In this document: positions 9,034 to 17,517 of the stretch, piece by piece
Position numbering within the stretch: position 1 is the first letter of the stretch
How the letters are laid out: every line of letters starts with the position of its first letter
DNA from: an uncultured Lachnospiraceae bacterium
GTDB lineage: Bacteria > Bacillota > Clostridia > Lachnospirales > Lachnospiraceae
Length of the DNA stretch: 39,921 nucleotides
Assembly (NCBI GenBank): GCA_910588865.1
Contig: CAJUSJ010000009.1
Coordinates: 32,160 to 72,080 of the forward strand
Direction of reading: 5' to 3'
Notes under the pieces: model-generated
Told to the model about the DNA's origin: nothing
Seen by the model: only the letters and a program-made list of their open reading frames with translations
Database searches by the model: none
Position numbers and translations under genes: made by a program

Positions 9034-10357
9034 CCCACTCCTCCATCTTCTTCTGGATCTCAGGGGAGATCAGCCCGGGACCAAGACAGTCCGACAGCCC
9101 CATCCCCTCTTCTGTAAGTACCAGGTACCGGGCATCGGTCAAAACCCGCTCCTCCAGAAATCCCTGGTCCATCCACTGTGACAGCAGCGGAAAATCTATT
9201 CTGACATCCGCGCCGAACTTCTGTGTGTACCTGACCTGGTCCAGACCCGGGCGGATCAGAATATGGCGGATCACATACCTGCGCTTCTCCTCCTCTTTGG
9301 ATAAAAAAATGCCGTGGGTGATTTCGGTATGGTCCCTCTTTCCCATAAAGTCCCTCAGCTCCTTCAGGCAGCTCTCCCTTGTAATGGCGTAAGGTGTGCA
9401 GAAATGAAGATTTCCCACATAGCTTCTTCCTCCGCACCCCAGGGCGAGAGAAGCGGTGAAACCGCAGTCAGAGAATTCCCGGCTCCTGTCCTTGCCGTCC
9501 TGTTCCTTCTTTTCTCTTCCTGTTCTCCTGACAAACCTTCTCATGGAGTCCTGGCAATAACCTTCTGACTTTAAATATCCTGACGCCTCTTTGTACTGGC
9601 CGTATGCCTGCCGCTGATCCAGAACCATACCCTCCCTCTCCAGAAATACCCCATGTTTCACATAGAGAGGGTACAGAAAGATCTCCTCGGTCTGAAAGGT
9701 TACAGCCTCCCTCAAAGTTTTCAGCAAAGACCCGGCGGTCTGTCCCGGAATCCCGTAGATGAAATCAACATTGACTGTGGAAAACCCAAAAGATTTGAGA
9801 AGGTCCAGAGCCTTCCTTGCCTTCCTGCCGTCATGGCCCCGGCCAAGGACCTTAAGCTCCTGTTCCTGAAAGCTCTGGATCCCCATGCTGACCCTGGTAA
9901 CTCCCCGGGCCTTCAAAAGCCCCAGCTTTTCCCTGGTGGTCTGATTCGGAGCTGTCTCGATGATCACCTGTCTGTCCCTGTCAAATTCAAGATATTGGTC
10001 CGTCATGTCAAACATTTTCTCAAGAAACCGCTCCTCCAGAAGAAGAGGGGTTCCTCCTCCTATGGTAAAGTCGGAAAAGACGGTGCCCTCCTCTGCCAGG
10101 ATCTCCCTGTACTGGCAGATCTGCCTGCCGACAGCTTCCAGATATTTTTCCATAACCTGATTATCCATACCTGTGACAGAAAAAAGGTTACAGTAACCGC
10201 ATTTTGACTGACAGAAAGGAATATGAAAATAAAGACCGTGTCCCGGCCCCGCCAGCCGGTCCGAATAATCTTTTAAGTCCACCCCCTCAAGAGGCCTGTA
10301 AGCCGTCTTGTGGGGATAGCTGTACATGTACTGAACATAGAGATTTCTGTATTCCAT
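8978..10357 (-). CDS. STM4012 family radical SAM protein (HemN/HemW-like)
   Basis: This 459-residue protein carries a HemN-like radical SAM core: HIPFCQSKCGYCNLF gives C49, C53 and C56, GGGTP lies at 100-104, and ETAPNQTT, SMGIQSFQ and DFIYGIPGQT match the coproporphyrinogen-oxidase-like fold. A winged-helix-like C-terminal region follows (about 355-430). Members beside STM4011, STM4013 and STM4014 genes form a family separate from the haem enzymes, so haem synthesis should not be assumed. A purine-rich ribosome site (GGGAGAGG) precedes the ATG, 30 bases after the end of the STM4013-like gene. Confidence 0.9.
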   Translation of the reverse strand: MEYRNLYVQYMYSYPHKTAYRPLEGVDLKDYSDRLAGPGHGLYFHIPFCQSKCGYCNLFSVTGMDNQVMEKYLEAVGRQICQYREILAEEGTVFSDFTIGGGTPLLLEERFLEKMFDMTDQYLEFDRDRQVIIETAPNQTTREKLGLLKARGVTRVSMGIQSFQEQELKVLGRGHDGRKARKALDLLKSFGFSTVNVDFIYGIPGQTAGSLLKTLREAVTFQTEEIFLYPLYVKHGVFLEREGMVLDQRQAYGQYKEASGYLKSEGYCQDSMRRFVRRTGREKKEQDGKDRSREFSDCGFTASLALGCGGRSYVGNLHFCTPYAITRESCLKELRDFMGKRDHTEITHGIFLSKEEEKRRYVIRHILIRPGLDQVRYTQKFGADVRIDFPLLSQWMDQGFLEERVLTDARYLVLTEEGMGLSDCLGPGLISPEIQKKMEEWDDAHQKDHGSLQGQFKKL

Positions 10358-10388
10358 GGCTTATCCTCTCCCTCTTCTGCCCCGCGGC

Positions 10389-11258
10389 CTACAGAAAAAA
10401 GTGTTTATAGGGCACCGTATTGACCGCCGGGTGATTGATGCCGTGGAACTGGCACCCGTCCTCCCCGTAGCAGGTCCCATGATCTGAGCAGCAGATGACA
10501 AAGGTCTTCCCTCTTTTCTCCTTCCAGCCCTCAAACAGCCGCCCCAGTTCCCCGTCCACATAGCGCAGAGCTGCCCCATGGCTCATAAGACTGTCCTGAC
10601 TGGCGCCTTCCACATAAAAATAGTTTGGATAGTGGACAGCGTCTACGTTCAGATAGAGAAAAATCCTCTGGTTCCTATCTGCCTGATCCGCTTTTTTCAG
10701 GATAAAGTCCACCTGGTTCGCCGCGCTTTCTTTCACCCCGCACCCAAAGGCCGGGGTCCACCAGCTTTTCTTAAAATACCCTGGAAATACTTTGCCTAAA
10801 TCGGACCGCCTGTCAAAAAATGACACGCCTCCCACGCACCAGGTATCGTATCCCTCTTTCTCCAGCCCTTCCATGATGGTGCTCCCGCGGTATCCGAAAG
10901 CGCCCTCGGGAACCTTGCCTCCCATGCCGATCTGTCTGGGAAAAAACAGCATCTCCCGCTCCGACAGATTTTTGGCCTCATAATCGCAGGGAAAAAATCC
11001 GGCAAACATGGCGTGGTGGGAAGGCCAGGTAAAATTCCCCGGTGCCTGGCGTTTCTCCCAGGGCCCGAACTGGTTCAGCACAGGAGTCCCGCCCCCGGCC
11101 TCCTCCTCAGCGGCCACATCGTACCTCAATGTGTCCAGACACACAAATAAAATATCCATCTCCCCTACAATCCGGTTCATGTCAACCGACGGTTTCTTCT
11201 GTTTCTTTCCCGAGGAAAACGCGCGGAAAGGAACCTCCGCCTCTTCAATCTTCTCCAT
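10389..11258 (-). CDS. STM4013 family sulfatase-like hydrolase
   Basis: This 289-residue protein belongs to the alkaline phosphatase/sulfatase superfamily. Visible landmarks are LDTLRYD (D42, D47; metal ligands), NFTWPSHH (T77 in the nucleophile position rather than the Cys or Ser of sulfatases), VDAVHYPN (about 205-212), SDHG (D259, H260) and FHGINHP (H272, H276). A Thr nucleophile suggests phosphoester chemistry rather than formylglycine sulfatase chemistry. There is no signal peptide, so it is cytosolic. GAAGGAG precedes the ATG inside the end of the STM4014-like gene (14-base overlap), which indicates coupled translation. Confidence 0.9.
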   Translation of the reverse strand: MEKIEEAEVPFRAFSSGKKQKKPSVDMNRIVGEMDILFVCLDTLRYDVAAEEEAGGGTPVLNQFGPWEKRQAPGNFTWPSHHAMFAGFFPCDYEAKNLSEREMLFFPRQIGMGGKVPEGAFGYRGSTIMEGLEKEGYDTWCVGGVSFFDRRSDLGKVFPGYFKKSWWTPAFGCGVKESAANQVDFILKKADQADRNQRIFLYLNVDAVHYPNYFYVEGASQDSLMSHGAALRYVDGELGRLFEGWKEKRGKTFVICCSDHGTCYGEDGCQFHGINHPAVNTVPYKHFFL

Positions 11259-12285
11259 AGAGCCACTCCTTCATAATCTCCGCCTGATGGCGGTAAATTC
11301 TGTTTTCACTGTAAATATCCTGATAGATCAAGTCCCCCTGACCGTTGAGCTCAATGATTCTGGGTCTTAAGCTTCCTTTTTCCAAAAGGATATCAAGTCC
11401 CAGGCTGTTGATTCCTTTATAGCACCTGGCTGTTTGAAGGCACAATTCTTCCACCTGTTCCATTATTAGTCCGGGAAGGCCAAGCTGGGAGGCCCTGAGA
11501 GGATGGTTGTTGAGATGCAGGTTTGTAATAGGTCCTTTAGAAAGTCTGGCCAGGACAAAATCCACCTGCCCTCTCTGGACCACCGCGCGGAGATCATAAG
11601 AAAATCCCTGATATTCCGCCTTGGCGTACCACCGCTCCACTATGGAATCCAGCTTAAGAATTCTTTCAAGAAGAGACAGAACCTGTGACCTGTCTGTAAA
11701 CCGCCGAAGCCGCTTGGTATTCACCAGGCGGCCTGTATCCGGGTCCTCTATCCCACAGGTGTAGAGAACCATGTGTCCAGTTTTTTTCTGATACCGGAAG
11801 GCAGCCGCTCCCGCTGCCCCTGAGCCCCGGACCGGCTTCAAAAACACCTGAGACATGTTCTTTCTCTCCATGGCTTCCAGCAGATGTTCCGTATCCCGAA
11901 TCTTCTCCCCCAGAAGCCGGGTCACAGGAATCCCTGACCCCTCCAGGTCTCTCTTGCACTGTCTCTTGTCCAGCAACCGCGCCATGTCCAGAGGGTTGTT
12001 GAAAAACACAACCTCTTTCTCCAGCCCGGCCAATACCCTCAGATCCTTCTCATAGCTTCTGGCCAGGCGGTCTAAATCCTCCAGGCAGCAGCTGTCCCAC
12101 ACAGGCGGATCTATCTTCAAAAGCATTTCCCCTGGCCCCCCTGTCTGTCTGTGAGCCAGAAGCTGCCGCCAGTCTCCCTCTTTCCAGTCCAGAAGCTTTA
12201 TGGGCACGTTTAAGGAGCGGGCGGCTTTTTCAAGATAAACCGTCCGCTTGGTGCCCGGGGTTCCCAGAAGGATCACCTGTCTCAT
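11245..12285 (-). CDS. STM4014 family ATP-grasp protein
   Basis: This is a 346-residue protein with ATP-grasp features: QVFLKPVRGSGAAG (K150 and a glycine-rich loop at 154-159), SYDLRAVVQRG (about 229-239) and LGLDILLE...IIELNGQGD (295-318, Mg-ATP ligands). The fold catalyses ATP-dependent carboxylate-amine or related ligation. In this cluster the partner could be a peptide or a small molecule; nothing in the sequence decides. Its ATG overlaps the stop of the STM4015-like gene (ATGA), and its own 3' end overlaps the next gene. Confidence 0.9.
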   Translation of the reverse strand: MRQVILLGTPGTKRTVYLEKAARSLNVPIKLLDWKEGDWRQLLAHRQTGGPGEMLLKIDPPVWDSCCLEDLDRLARSYEKDLRVLAGLEKEVVFFNNPLDMARLLDKRQCKRDLEGSGIPVTRLLGEKIRDTEHLLEAMERKNMSQVFLKPVRGSGAAGAAAFRYQKKTGHMVLYTCGIEDPDTGRLVNTKRLRRFTDRSQVLSLLERILKLDSIVERWYAKAEYQGFSYDLRAVVQRGQVDFVLARLSKGPITNLHLNNHPLRASQLGLPGLIMEQVEELCLQTARCYKGINSLGLDILLEKGSLRPRIIELNGQGDLIYQDIYSENRIYRHQAEIMKEWLYGED

Positions 12286-13139
12286 TCTGTCAGCATGGCG
12301 TTCATCCAGATCTCGCCCCTGTACTCTTCAGGCTCGTTGGATTCAGAGGTATCCACTTCTATAGGAAGGGCCTTCAGCTTCTCCTCCATCTCCTCTGACA
12401 TGTAGTGGTAGTGGACATCCAGAACCTTTATATTGGGATAGGATGGGAGCTTGCCGAGGAGCAGCTCTCCGCCTTTGTCAGTGAGTGTCCCGTTGGCCAT
12501 GTCCAGAGTGTGGAGCTGCTTCATGTATTTGCTCTCCAGAACCACCTCTGCCAGCTCATCCTGAATCTCGCTGTCCTCGATCCCCAAATATTCCAGCTTT
12601 GGAAAATCCGACTCTTCCAGAAGGGCCTTTATGGTGTCCTTGTTCCCGTCAAAGCCGTAATTTTCAATTCCGATATAGAGCACAAGCTTTTTTAAGCTGG
12701 GCAGCTTGGCCTTCTTAATGGACTGGATGACGGAAACCGGAAGGCCGCCGCAGATAATGGTCAGGGCCTCTAAATTCTGGTGGACAATATCCCCCAGCAC
12801 CAGGTCCATGCTCCCCTTGATGGTCAGCTCCTTTAACTGGGGCATGGCCTCCCAGAAATCAGAGTAATTTCCCTGTAAGATCCAGGACACCTCGCACTCC
12901 TCATAATCCATGTCACCTACAAACAAACTCTCCACATGGGCGAACTTGTCCTTGTTGGCCCTGATCCCGTCCAGGATCTCCTGACAGTCATCCTCACAGG
13001 CGCTGCCCCAGCTTCCGATAATCAGCTGTGTCACCTGGGGAAATTCCGGGTCCGCCAGGATCTCCTCCACCATGGTGGCCGGGCCCTTTCCCTCATCATA
13101 ATCGTCATAATCATACTGATATTTTTTTGATTTTCCCAT
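12282..13139 (-). CDS. STM4015 family leucine-rich-repeat protein
   Basis: This is a 285-residue acidic protein and the first gene of the five-gene operon. The N-terminus is rich in Tyr and Asp (YQYDYDDYDEG, residues 7-17). Leucine-rich repeats follow (HVESLFVGDM, LKELTIKGSM, LEALTIICGG, LEYLGIEDSE, LHTLDMANGT, IKVLDVHYHY). The tail ends YRGEIWMNAMLTE. It is cytosolic with no enzyme motifs, so it may be a scaffold, recognition subunit or modified substrate of the cluster's enzymes (inference). AGGAGG lies ten bases before the ATG. Confidence 0.9.
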   Translation of the reverse strand: MGKSKKYQYDYDDYDEGKGPATMVEEILADPEFPQVTQLIIGSWGSACEDDCQEILDGIRANKDKFAHVESLFVGDMDYEECEVSWILQGNYSDFWEAMPQLKELTIKGSMDLVLGDIVHQNLEALTIICGGLPVSVIQSIKKAKLPSLKKLVLYIGIENYGFDGNKDTIKALLEESDFPKLEYLGIEDSEIQDELAEVVLESKYMKQLHTLDMANGTLTDKGGELLLGKLPSYPNIKVLDVHYHYMSEEMEEKLKALPIEVDTSESNEPEEYRGEIWMNAMLTE

Positions 13140-13183
13140 GTTGATCCAACCTCCTGACTTAATTTTCCATGAAAGCTAAGATT

Positions 13184-13212
13184 ATTATACCGCTGCCCGC
13201 TTTATAAGACAA
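13184..13212 (-). promoter_or_regulatory. Promoter of the STM4015-STM4011 operon
   Basis: On the minus strand, TTGTCT (13207-13212) is 17 bases from a perfect TATAAT (13184-13189), about 45 bases upstream of the STM4015-like start. This strong housekeeping-type promoter is divergent from the purA promoter in the same 201-base space. Confidence 0.75.
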
Positions 13213-13252
13213 TACATAATCTGTTCTTATGATATATATAATTAATATTGAT

Positions 13253-13304
13253 TTTACTTATACCGCATTTTTGTGTATGATTAGAGTGTTGTGTTGATAC
13301 ACAA
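13253..13304 (+). promoter_or_regulatory. purA promoter with a palindrome just downstream
   Basis: TTTACT (13253-13258) is 17 bases from TATGAT (13276-13281). An inverted repeat TTGTGT-TGAT-ACACAA (13289-13304) covers the expected transcription start and could be an operator. AGGAGG at 13325-13330 is the ribosome site. Confidence 0.55.
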
Positions 13305-13340
13305 ATTAAGAAAGGTTCATCCAAAGGAGGATTTCAACAA

Positions 13341-14618
13341 ATGGTAAGAGCAATCGTAGGCGCCAACTGGGGCGATGAAGGCAAAGGAAAGATCACGGAC
13401 ATGCTGGCAAAAGAGTCTGACATTATCGTCAGGTTCCAGGGCGGCAGCAATGCGGGCCACACGATCATCAACAATTACGGCAAATTTGCCCTCCACCTGC
13501 TTCCCTCCGGTGTATTTTATGGACATACCACCAGCATCATCGGCAACGGCGTGGCGTTAAACATCCCCTATCTCCTCAACGAGATCAAGTCTTTAACCGA
13601 CAAAGGGGTTCCTGCCCCGAAGATCCTGGTATCTGACCGGGCCCAGATCATGATGCCTTACCATGTGCTGTTTGACACATATGAGGAGGAGCGTTTAGGC
13701 GGCAAGTCTTTTGGCTCCACCAAGTCCGGCATCGCTCCTTTCTACTCGGACAAATACGCCAAGATCGGCTTCCAGGTCAGCGAGCTCTTTGACGAAGCCT
13801 TGCTGAAGGAAAAAGTGGACAGAGTCTGTGAGATGAAAAATATTCTCCTGGAGCACTTATACCACAAACCGGCCATTGACCCCAAGGAACTGTTCAACAC
13901 TCTCCTTGAATACAGGGACATGATCCGCCCCTATGTGTGTGACGTGTCCAAATTCCTCTATGACGCTATTAAAGAGGGAAAAAATATCCTTCTGGAAGGC
14001 CAGCTTGGCTCTTTAAAGGACCCTGACCACGGCATCTATCCCATGGTCACCTCCTCCTCCACCCTGGCCGCGTACGGTGCCATCGGAGCGGGGATCCCGC
14101 CCTATGAGATCAAAAACATTACCACCGTAGTGAAGGCCTATTCCAGCGCCGTGGGCGCGGGTGCCTTTGTCAGCGAGATCTTCGGCCAGGAGGCTGACGA
14201 GCTGAGAAGGCGGGGCGGCGACGGAGGCGAGTTCGGCGCTACCACCGGACGTCCCAGACGTATGGGCTGGTTTGACGCGGTGGCTTCCCGCTACGGCTGC
14301 CGGATCCAGGGGGCAACTGAAGTGGCTCTCACGGTGCTGGATGTTCTGGGCTATTTAGATGAGCTTCCTGTCTGCGTGGGATATGACATTGACGGCAAAG
14401 TGACAAAGGATTTCCCCACCACCGCGGAACTTGAGAAGGCCAAACCTGTATACACAAAGCTTCCGGGATGGAAGTGTGATATCCGGGGCATCGGGACCTA
14501 CGAGGAACTGCCTAAGGAGTGCCGGGATTATGTGGAGTTTATTGAAAAAGAACTGGGTGTGAAGATCACCATGGTGTCCAATGGACCGGGAAGAGATGAG
14601 ATCATTTACAGAAAGTAG
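13341..14618 (+). CDS. purA: Adenylosuccinate synthetase
   Basis: This 425-residue protein, normal for PurA, joins IMP and aspartate using GTP in the first step from IMP to AMP. NWGDEGKGK carries the catalytic Asp (D12) and phosphate loop, GGSNAGHTI carries the catalytic His (H40), and TTGRPRRMGWFD is the IMP/GTP-binding signature. AAAGGAGG lies ten bases before the ATG. It stands alone, divergent from the STM4015 operon, while purB and purC are on the other strand about 3-5 kb away. A structured repeat and a bidirectional terminator follow the stop. Confidence 0.97.
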   Translation: MVRAIVGANWGDEGKGKITDMLAKESDIIVRFQGGSNAGHTIINNYGKFALHLLPSGVFYGHTTSIIGNGVALNIPYLLNEIKSLTDKGVPAPKILVSDRAQIMMPYHVLFDTYEEERLGGKSFGSTKSGIAPFYSDKYAKIGFQVSELFDEALLKEKVDRVCEMKNILLEHLYHKPAIDPKELFNTLLEYRDMIRPYVCDVSKFLYDAIKEGKNILLEGQLGSLKDPDHGIYPMVTSSSTLAAYGAIGAGIPPYEIKNITTVVKAYSSAVGAGAFVSEIFGQEADELRRRGGDGGEFGATTGRPRRMGWFDAVASRYGCRIQGATEVALTVLDVLGYLDELPVCVGYDIDGKVTKDFPTTAELEKAKPVYTKLPGWKCDIRGIGTYEELPKECRDYVEFIEKELGVKITMVSNGPGRDEIIYRK

Positions 14619-14695
14619 AGCTGGCTTTTCCCCTGCTCGCCGTGCCGGGGCGGGGCCGTGCAAACGGCCACATTTCCTTTCCGCCCCGTGTACAT
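14616..14695 (+). repeat. Structured intergenic element, copy 1
   Basis: This copy begins at the purA stop and shares a near-identical core with copy 2 (22074-22155), including the 19 bases GCCGTGCCGGGGCGGGGCC and the 14 bases CAAACGGCCACATT. It can fold as an outer stem CGGGGCGG (14646-14653) with CCGCCCCG (14681-14688), enclosing GGCCGT-GCAA-ACGGCC (14654-14669), a hairpin with a GNRA tetraloop. It ends just before a terminator. The function is unknown. Confidence 0.75.
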
Positions 14696-14696
14696 A

Positions 14697-14733
14697 AAAA
14701 CCGCATCCCCTGGCAACAGGGTGGTGCGGTTTT
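14697..14733. terminator. Bidirectional terminator between purA and the lysR-linked small gene
   Basis: The stem AAAACCGCA/TGCGGTTTT encloses an inner CCCTG-GCAA-CAGGG hairpin. T-rich runs follow on both strands, so it can end purA on plus and the LysR-linked small gene on minus. Confidence 0.85.
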
Positions 14734-14745
14734 CTCACTGGTCTC

Positions 14746-14898
14746 CTATTCTTCCAACGCCTTTTCTATACGCTCATTGTCTCTCTCAAGATACTCCAGA
14801 GCCCGTTTATGGTCACCATTCTTTATGGCCTCAATGATCAGATCATTGAGAAACTTATCTTTTCTAAGACCATCCTTATATTGCGTATCCGCGGGCAT
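14746..14898 (-). CDS. Small hypothetical protein downstream of lysR
   Basis: A 50-residue charged, helical protein (KDKFLNDLIIEAIKNGDHKR, ending IEKALEE), probably cytosolic; I do not recognise it. The ATG at 14898 has AGGTGA upstream. An earlier in-frame ATG at 14940 overlaps the lysR stop as TAATG and would give 64 residues by translational coupling, so either start is possible. It is the last gene before the bidirectional terminator and probably belongs to the purC-purB-peptidase-lysR transcript. Confidence 0.6.
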   Translation of the reverse strand: MPADTQYKDGLRKDKFLNDLIIEAIKNGDHKRALEYLERDNERIEKALEE

Positions 14899-14939
14899 AT
14901 ATTCACCTGCTTTCTTAAGATTATTAATAATAACCCCCA

Positions 14940-15830
14940 TTAACTCTTAACCAGCATCTCAAGAAGCTTCCTTCCCGCCGGTGACATGGCGGTTCCCCTG
15001 TCAGTGGCCACACATATGTTCCGGCACGGCATGGGACTGTCAAAGTCCAGAACAAACAGTTCCCCGCTGTCCAGCTTCTCCCTGGCAAAGTCCTCCACCA
15101 CACAGCCCACTCCCATGTTCCTGGCGGCAAACTGTACGATCATGTCGCTGGTGGCCAGCTCGAACTCCGGGGCCAGCCTGACGCCTCTCTCCTCTAAACA
15201 GGCGTCAATAAAGGCCCTGGTGCTGGTATTGCCCTCTAAAAGGATGCAGGGAAGACTCTGAAGACTCTCATAGGCCAGAGACTTTCCCTTGAGATACCTG
15301 AATTTTTCCCCTGCCACAAACACGTCGCGGATCTCCCTCACCGGGGTGAGCTTCACGTCCCTTGCGGCTAATGCCGGGGTGCTGACCACGCCGAAATCGA
15401 TCTTTCCGTCCCGAAGGGACTTCATGGTCTCCGGGGTTGGGGCGTTGGACACCATCACCTTCACATTAGGGTATGTCTCATGGAATTTCTCCAGATAGGA
15501 GAGAAGGTAAAACCGCAGAGTCATGTCGCTGGCGCCTATGCGCACTTCTCCGGTGTCTAAGTCCTGCATTCTCCTTAAGATCTTCTCTCCGTCCAGAATC
15601 ATGTTCAGCCCCCGCTCCACATAGCTGTAGAGCAGCTCACCCTCCTGGGTTAAATGAACCCCTTTGGATGTGCGGACAAACAGACGGCAGCCCAAAGCTC
15701 CCTCCAGCTGTTTTACCGCCTGACTTACAGCTGGCTGGGAAATGCACAGATACTCTGCCGCCATGGTGATGCTGCCCAGCTTTGCCGCCTGATAAAACAC
15801 CCGGTAGTACTCCAGGCTGATATCAGTCAA
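14940..15830 (-). CDS. LysR family transcriptional regulator
   Basis: This 296-residue protein has the standard LysR layout: an N-terminal winged helix (FYQAAKLGSITMAAEYLCIS then QPAVSQAVKQLE, about residues 12-45) and an effector domain from about 90 (EVRIGASDMTLRFYLL, FGVVSTPALA). Its start overlaps the end of the M3 peptidase gene by eight bases. Unlike most LysR genes it is co-directional at the end of an operon, so its target is not obvious. The effector is unknown. Confidence 0.92.
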   Translation of the reverse strand: MTDISLEYYRVFYQAAKLGSITMAAEYLCISQPAVSQAVKQLEGALGCRLFVRTSKGVHLTQEGELLYSYVERGLNMILDGEKILRRMQDLDTGEVRIGASDMTLRFYLLSYLEKFHETYPNVKVMVSNAPTPETMKSLRDGKIDFGVVSTPALAARDVKLTPVREIRDVFVAGEKFRYLKGKSLAYESLQSLPCILLEGNTSTRAFIDACLEERGVRLAPEFELATSDMIVQFAARNMGVGCVVEDFAREKLDSGELFVLDFDSPMPCRNICVATDRGTAMSPAGRKLLEMLVKS

Positions 15831-17505
15831 ACAGATCCTCCTGAAGGTCCGCTATGATCTTTTTCACCGTTCCCTCCTCAAAAGGACTGTGAAGGCCTGC
15901 CAGTTCAAGCAGATCAAAATATCCCCGGCTTCCCCCGGCCTGACACAGACGGTAATAGTCCTTCCAGGCCTGATCCCGGTCTTTCTTCATACGTCCATAG
16001 AACTCAAAGGCTCCCATCTGAGCCAGCGCATAGTCAATATAATAGAAGGGGAAGAGGAAAATATGCTGCTTCTGCATCCAGAATCCGCCTTCCTCCAGGA
16101 ACTTATGGCCGTCATAGTCTCTCCAGGGCAAGTACACCCTCTCCAGCTCTTTCCACACTCCCCGGCGGTCCATGGCTGTCATGGACGGGTTCTCAAACAC
16201 TTTGTGCTGGAACTCATCTACACAGACCATATAGGGAACCGCTTCCAGGGCTTCCATGACATGAGAGTACAGATACCGGTCCGCCTTGCCGCCGAAAAAC
16301 AGCTCCATCCAGGGGTGGGTGAAATACTCCATGGACATGGAGTGGATCTCCGCCACCTCGTAGCTGGAAAATACCATGTCCATCAGCTTTATATTCCTGG
16401 CAGCCGTGTAACTCTCAAAGGCATGGCCCGCCTCGTGGGTCAGAACATTGACATCCGCGTTGGTCCCGTTAAAGTTAGCGAAGATGAAGGGAGACTTGTA
16501 CGCGGGAAGAAAGGTGCAGTATCCGCCTCCCCGCTTCCCTTTCTTTGTCTCTAAGTCAAACATATCATGGTCTGCCATAAAGTCAAAGAATTCTCCCGTC
16601 TCAGGCGACAGCTCCCGGTACATCTTCCTGGCCTTGTCCACCAGTTCTTCCCTGTTCCCTTCCGGAACCGCGTTGCCCTCGGGAAATACCAGGGCCTCGT
16701 CATAGTAGCAAAGCTTATCCACTCCCAGACGGGCAGCCTGCTCCTCTCTCAGCCTCTGGCACACAGGCACGATCACTTCCCTCACCTGCCTGCGGAACTC
16801 CGCCACATCCCCGGGACCGTAATCATATCTCCCCCTGGCCAGGTAAATGAAATCAATATAGGAATCAAAGCCCAGCTTTTTTGCCATGGAAGACCGAAGG
16901 GCCACCATCCTGTCATAGATTTGGTCAAGGTCCGGGGCGATCTTCTCGTACAAATCTCCCCATGCGGCCATGGCCTCTTTTCTCTCCTGGCGGTCCGTGC
17001 TCTGCATATGCTTTAACAAGCCATAGAAATTGCAGGTCTCGCCGCGGAATTCCACAGAAGCGGCGGCTGACACTTTGGAGTACCGCTGAGTCAGACCGCT
17101 CTCCTCCACCAAGTCCTTCACAATGGCGGGGTCTGACAGCTTCTGGTTCACTTCCATGCTTTTAATAAAGAAAGAGCCGAATTCCTCCTCCCACTGGCTC
17201 CGGAAGGGGCACTCTAAGATGACCTTCTCCAGCTCCTGGCGAAGAAGCCCCAAGAGAGGACCTTCCTGGTTTATATATTTCATCTCCTTGTCATAAAACT
17301 CATCATTGGTGTCAATGGTGTTGCGGATACTGGCAATGGTCTCCATGGTGCTCCGCTTATACTCTTTTTCCTTCTGCTCCAGAAAAAGGCTCCGCATCTC
17401 CTCATAAGACCCCGCTGCCTTCATTGCCTTAAGGCAGGCCTTCATCTCCCCTTTGGCCGCTTCCATATCCGGCCTTACATATTTTAACTGTGAAAATTTC
17501 TCCAT
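15823..17505 (-). CDS. M3 family oligoendopeptidase (PepF-like)
   Basis: This 560-residue zinc peptidase of family M3 has HEAGH at residues 357-361 as zinc ligands and catalytic Glu, and E386 in EVAEIHSMSMEYF at the expected spacing for the third ligand. The all-helical N-terminal half (FIVAR-free, with FYGLLKHMQ) and the C-terminal FPFYYIDYALAQ are typical of clostridial oligoendopeptidases. It should degrade short peptides in the cytosol; no signal peptide is present. It lies 12 bases after purB and overlaps lysR, so it is part of the purC operon, although no purine role is evident. Confidence 0.93.
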   Translation of the reverse strand: MEKFSQLKYVRPDMEAAKGEMKACLKAMKAAGSYEEMRSLFLEQKEKEYKRSTMETIASIRNTIDTNDEFYDKEMKYINQEGPLLGLLRQELEKVILECPFRSQWEEEFGSFFIKSMEVNQKLSDPAIVKDLVEESGLTQRYSKVSAAASVEFRGETCNFYGLLKHMQSTDRQERKEAMAAWGDLYEKIAPDLDQIYDRMVALRSSMAKKLGFDSYIDFIYLARGRYDYGPGDVAEFRRQVREVIVPVCQRLREEQAARLGVDKLCYYDEALVFPEGNAVPEGNREELVDKARKMYRELSPETGEFFDFMADHDMFDLETKKGKRGGGYCTFLPAYKSPFIFANFNGTNADVNVLTHEAGHAFESYTAARNIKLMDMVFSSYEVAEIHSMSMEYFTHPWMELFFGGKADRYLYSHVMEALEAVPYMVCVDEFQHKVFENPSMTAMDRRGVWKELERVYLPWRDYDGHKFLEEGGFWMQKQHIFLFPFYYIDYALAQMGAFEFYGRMKKDRDQAWKDYYRLCQAGGSRGYFDLLELAGLHSPFEEGTVKKIIADLQEDLFD

Positions 17506-17517
17506 CCTTACTTCCCT

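Noticed and set aside
8978..10357. HemN/HemW coproporphyrinogen oxidase
   Set aside because: The fold is HemN-like, but the gene context (STM4011, 4013, 4014, 4015 neighbours) places it in the STM4012 family.
14634..14738. Minus-strand frame crossing the purA 3' end and repeat copy 1
   Set aside because: Its protein comes from the intergenic repeat and terminator and has no ribosome site.
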